Origin: Prevotella sp. UBA3294
Lineage (GTDB): Bacteria > Bacteroidota > Bacteroidia > Bacteroidales > Bacteroidaceae
Reading direction: 5' to 3'
Assembly (NCBI GenBank): GCA_002361535.1
Contig: DETG01000033.1
Span: forward strand, 1 to 7,632
Length of the DNA: 7,632 nucleotides
The position numbers and the translations under genes were made by a program. Below the pieces are notes generated by a model. It was not told the origin of the DNA. It made no database searches and saw only the letters and a program-made list of their open reading frames with translations. Of this stretch, positions 5,668 to 7,632 are shown piece by piece; position 1 is the first letter of the stretch, and each line of letters starts with the position of its first letter.

Positions 5668-5715
5668 GACCCCACCCCTTGCCCCTCCCCTTGAGGGGCG
5701 GGGAGCGCCATGCGG
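5668..5715 (-). repeat. Hairpin/G-tract element, copy B
   Basis: Minus-strand orientation, starting CCGCATGGCGC and ending GGGGTGGGGTC. The four G-tracts on the minus strand are all four bases long, with loops 1, 3 and 1 (C-tracts at 5670-5673, 5675-5678, 5682-5685 and 5687-5690). The hairpin stem is CCCCTCCCC/GGGGCGGGG with one central mismatch. Its CCGCATGGCGC end is the seed of the 26-bp array. Confidence 0.85.
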
Positions 5716-5808
5716 CATCATCCTAATCAAGCGCCATGCGGCATTATCCTAATCAAGCGGCATGCGGCATCATCCTAATCAAGCGCCTTGCGGCATTATC
5801 CTAATCAA
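5705..5808. repeat. 26-bp tandem array, four units
   Basis: Four 26-bp units at 5705, 5731, 5757 and 5783 each run from gcg(c/g)c(a/t)tgcggcat through (c/t)atcctaatcaa. Units 1 and 3 have catc, units 2 and 4 have catt, suggesting duplication of a two-unit block. The first 11 bp of unit 1 are the end of element copy B. The units abut with no spacers. Confidence 0.92.
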
Positions 5809-5852
5809 ATGAGTTAGTATTCTATTGAATGATCACCCTATTCTTAGTCATT

Positions 5853-5900
5853 CCGCATGGCGCTCCCCTCCCATGTAGGGGAGGGGTAAGGGGTGGGGTC
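5853..5900 (+). repeat. Hairpin/G-tract element, copy C
   Basis: Plus orientation, same subtype as copy B (ending GGGGTGGGGTC). The stem CCCCTCCC/GGGAGGGG is perfect around a short atgta-type loop. Four G4 tracts at 5878-5881, 5883-5886, 5890-5893 and 5895-5898 are separated by loops of 1, 3 and 1 nt, the cleanest quadruplex motif in the window. About 30 bp to its left are also shared with copy D (caccctatt/gttctt then tcattccgc). Confidence 0.88.
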
Positions 5901-5912
5901 AGTAATCTTCAG

Positions 5913-5964
5913 CTCCCTATTAAGCCCCCTATTAAATGTATGTGCCCCCTATTAAATGAATGAA
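5913..5964. repeat. 20-bp direct duplication with a partial third copy
   Basis: 5925-5944 and 5945-5964 are both ccccctattaaatg followed by a diverged 6-bp end (tatgtg or aatgaa). A 12-bp partial unit (ctccctattaag) precedes them at 5913. The array fills the gap between element copies C and D. Confidence 0.8.
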
Positions 5965-5983
5965 CACCCTGTTCTTTGTCATT

Positions 5984-6025
5984 CCGCATGGCGCCCCCTC
6001 CCTTTGGGAGGGTAGGGTGGGCTCC
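5984..6025 (+). repeat. Hairpin/G-tract element, copy D
   Basis: Plus orientation, subtype of copies A and E (ending GGGTGGGCTCC). It has the stem CCCTCCC/GGGAGGG with loop ttt, and G3 tracts at 6006-6008, 6010-6012, 6015-6017 and 6019-6021. Confidence 0.88.
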
Positions 6026-6041
6026 TTTATCTTTTGTCATT

Positions 6042-6084
6042 CCGCATGGCGCCCCCTCCCTTTGGGAGGGTTGGGGTGGGCTCC
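6042..6084 (+). repeat. Hairpin/G-tract element, copy E
   Basis: Nearly identical to copy D and 58 bp downstream of it in the same orientation, including the preceding ttttgtcatt; together they are a tandem pair. G-tracts are at 6064-6066, 6068-6070, 6073-6076 and 6078-6080, with the same CCCTCCC/GGGAGGG stem. Confidence 0.88.
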
Positions 6085-6093
6085 CCTTTGGTT

Positions 6094-6213
6094 TGGGTGG
6101 AAGGGTGGTGGTGGTGGCCTATTTTTTGAAACTTTTATAAAAAAGTATTTTTTCTCTCACGCGCGCGCACGGGGATTATGTAAAAAAACTCCACCTCCAC
6201 CACCCCCCACCCA
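6094..6213. terminator. Large imperfect inverted repeat after VapE, possible terminator
   Basis: The G-rich arm 6094-6117 and the C-rich arm 6191-6213 are inverted copies with one substitution and a short indel. The arms enclose A/T runs and an alternating CACGCGCGCGCAC tract (6158-6170) that could take Z form. Leaving VapE on the minus strand, RNA would carry a G-rich stretch followed at once by seven T (6188-6182), then a small ACTTTT/AAAAGT stem further on. This looks like a transcript end for VapE, but the 73-nt loop makes a classical hairpin terminator uncertain. Confidence 0.4.
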
Positions 6214-6219
6214 CTTAGG

Positions 6220-7566
6220 TCAGAACGCACGGTCGTCGGTTTCTATAGCTTCATTCTTCATAAGTTCCTGAATATCACTGTCTTTCAGGTCAATCACCCT
6301 GTATTTTCTATATCCATGAACAATTTTCCATGAAAACCCGATCTTTCTCATGATGGTGCCAACAGCGGTAGATGACAGTGGTTTTTTGATACCTTTATTG
6401 ATTTTTTCCAGGATGTCTCCGGCGGTTACGAGCACCCCTGTTTCGGCAAGGGTAGGTATTCGGTAGTACTTCATGATGAGCTGTTCTTCGAGACAGTCGG
6501 CCTCGAATGCTTTGTTGCGTGAGTTCTGTCGTTTGATCTCCTCCTGTGTGAACCAGTAGCGGAACTTGTCGGCGAGCAGGTACATTCCTTGTCCGTAGAG
6601 ACTCTCGTAGTTGATCTCGTAGCTGCGCGGGTCGTCGATGCTCTCCACGAGGAAGGGCAGCCAGCGTCTCGACCCTGTGGGGTCGGAGAGGAACGTCTCG
6701 TTGTTCCCCGTCCCGCAGAGTGAGGCGATATGTGGCAGGTTGACGAAGTTGCGTGCGTAGGCGGGTCGGTCGTTGATGGATGGCAGTGTGACCATCGCCT
6801 TGAGCTGGTTGAGTTCCTTCTTCGACAGTACATCGATCTCTTCGAGACAGATCAGGAGGTTACGTGCTAACTGCAGGCGGTCGTCCTTGTTCAGTACGGT
6901 GTTATCGGTTTTCACATGGAAATACTGTCGTAGCTTGGGTGGCAGCAGCTGTGCGAAGAAGGTGCTTTTGTACGTGCCCTGTTCACCGATGAGCACGAGC
7001 ACCACGTTGTTCACCACATGCTGACTGGTAGCCCCTGCGATCATGCCCACGAACCATTTCTTGAAATATTCGTTGAACCGTCGCTGTTCCTCGCGGCACA
7101 GCCTCTCGTAGCGATCCTTGTCGGTGTCAGGATCGGCATCGGTGGTGATGACGTGCACATGTCGTGTGAGTTCGCCGATGGCATCATCCTCCAGGTTATA
7201 GGTGGAGAAGGCGTAGGCGAGGTATTCCAGGATGGGGTTGTAGAGCGGCGTGAAGTCAGACCTGAGGATATTCATCACATCCTGCAGTCGTGCCTCGCGC
7301 TTGGGACATACCAGTCGCCACAACGCGTTCTCCTCACGGTCGGTCAACTCGTGCCATTCCTTACCGAACTCTCCATGTTCGCCGAAGCCCTCGGGCATGT
7401 CGCCGTCCATGCGTTCCAGCCATCGGCATTCATACTTCCCGGAGATGATGTTCAGTCGTGTCTTCACACGTTCTGCCATGTCGTACTTAAAGTCTTCGAG
7501 CGTCTTACTGGGTCGTTTGACCTTCTTTTCTTCACTCTTTACTTTTTGGTCTTTTTGCTTTTTCAT
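6220..7566 (-). CDS. VapE-family AAA+ ATPase (phage/island helicase-like)
   Basis: The 448-residue protein matches the Bacteroidetes virulence-associated protein E family. After a Lys-rich head (1-20) and a helical region (about 25-180) comes the P-loop GEQGTYKST (194-202). Walker B is LLICLEEID (237-245). A sensor-like GTGNNETFLSD (285-295) and an arginine-finger candidate GSRRW (298-302) complete the ATPase core. The C-terminus (about 355-428) is a winged-helix-like module that I associate with DUF3874, with SSTAVGTIMRKIGFSWK at 398-414. Homologues act as superfamily 3-like replication helicases of prophages and islands. No primase domain is present here, so a separate primase-type gene is expected upstream, beyond the window. 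The frame stays open to GTG 7629, but that extension would translate the 8-bp repeats. ATG 7566 after an A-rich stretch is the better start. Its order relative to DUF4248, HU and smalltalk suggests one original island module. Confidence 0.88.
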   Translation of the reverse strand: MKKQKDQKVKSEEKKVKRPSKTLEDFKYDMAERVKTRLNIISGKYECRWLERMDGDMPEGFGEHGEFGKEWHELTDREENALWRLVCPKREARLQDVMNILRSDFTPLYNPILEYLAYAFSTYNLEDDAIGELTRHVHVITTDADPDTDKDRYERLCREEQRRFNEYFKKWFVGMIAGATSQHVVNNVVLVLIGEQGTYKSTFFAQLLPPKLRQYFHVKTDNTVLNKDDRLQLARNLLICLEEIDVLSKKELNQLKAMVTLPSINDRPAYARNFVNLPHIASLCGTGNNETFLSDPTGSRRWLPFLVESIDDPRSYEINYESLYGQGMYLLADKFRYWFTQEEIKRQNSRNKAFEADCLEEQLIMKYYRIPTLAETGVLVTAGDILEKINKGIKKPLSSTAVGTIMRKIGFSWKIVHGYRKYRVIDLKDSDIQELMKNEAIETDDRAF

Positions 7567-7608
7567 TGATAATAATGTTAGTTGTTTTATTTTTTTGGGG
7601 TGTTTTGT

Positions 7609-7632
7609 CGTACCCCCGTACCCCCGCACCCC
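7609..7632. repeat. 8-bp tandem array at window edge
   Basis: Three 8-bp units, cgtacccc, cgtacccc and cgcacccc, reach the last base of the window and may continue. On the coding strand of VapE they read GGGGTACG, about 43 bp before its ATG. This is another G-tract array with a period different from all others in the window. Confidence 0.8.

Larger units (their letters stand above)
5467..6219. other. Gene-free repeat block between BspA-like gene and VapE
   Basis: No credible coding region is present in these 753 bp. They hold five copies of one GC-rich hairpin element (two in one orientation, three in the other), a 22-bp array, a 26-bp array, a 20-bp duplication and a terminal inverted repeat beside the VapE stop. 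Unique sequence is limited to short stretches such as 5638-5667. Each repeat is listed separately. No integrase, transposase, RNA gene or attachment site was recognised. Confidence 0.85.

Noticed and set aside
5705..5808. CRISPR array formed by the 26-bp repeats
   Set aside because: Units abut directly with no spacers, and no cas gene is present in the window.
5960..6271. 103-residue plus-strand ORF through the repeat block
   Set aside because: Its translation is made of copies D and E of the hairpin element and low-complexity Gly/Pro runs, and it overlaps the end of VapE in the opposite direction; it is a by-product of repeats.
7567..7629. N-terminal extension of VapE from GTG 7629
   Set aside because: The extra 21 codons translate the 8-bp repeat and an A-rich leader, and the ATG at 7566 is preceded by sequence typical of Bacteroidetes starts.

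Overview
The window looks like chromosomal or island DNA from a Bacteroidales gut/oral bacterium (Prevotella- or Bacteroides-like). The evidence is the gene families (DUF2027-Smr, HU_rel-type HU protein, smalltalk, DUF4248, VapE, four-helix-bundle suffix protein, BspA-like LRR surface protein), promoters of the Bacteroidetes TTTG-N19-TAnnTTTG type, and no purine-rich ribosome binding sites. Species cannot be fixed from sequence alone.

Layout, left to right. (1) 1-168: a 7-bp tandem array with an inverted copy, upstream of a DUF2027/Smr protein (169-1323, +). (2) 1331-2502: a tight module of smalltalk micropeptide (1368-1466, -), HU-like nucleoid protein (1507-2028, -), and divergently, a small DUF4248 protein (2278-2502, +). 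Promoters for both directions are readable in the 249-bp gap. (3) 2510-3382: a 9-bp palindromic array separates DUF4248 from a convergent four-helix-bundle/coiled-coil gene (2549-3211, -). That gene seems to lack its first helix and begins beside a 31-bp direct repeat carrying a promoter. (4) 3454-5466: a secreted BspA-like LRR protein with an InlB B-repeat and a short C-terminal motif resembling Bacteroidetes sorting tails. DNA repeats have been absorbed into the end of its coding frame. (5) 5467-6219: a 750-bp gene-free block almost entirely made of repeats. It holds five copies of a GC-rich element that combines a hairpin with four G-tracts, a 22-bp array, a 26-bp array, a 20-bp repeat and a large imperfect inverted repeat. 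(6) 6220-7566 (-): a VapE-family AAA+ ATPase; an 8-bp array runs off the right edge of the window.

Read on the minus strand, VapE, then DUF4248 (opposite), HU and smalltalk is a gene order I recall from Bacteroides islands and capsule loci, where an N-acetylmuramoyl-L-alanine amidase usually follows. Here the amidase is absent and a roughly 3.7-kb segment (truncated four-helix gene, BspA-like gene, repeat block) lies between VapE and DUF4248. I infer insertion or rearrangement driven by repeats. No defence system, CRISPR array, reverse transcriptase, integrase or transposase was found. The most unusual content is the dense and diverse short-repeat landscape, especially the hairpin-plus-G-tract elements.
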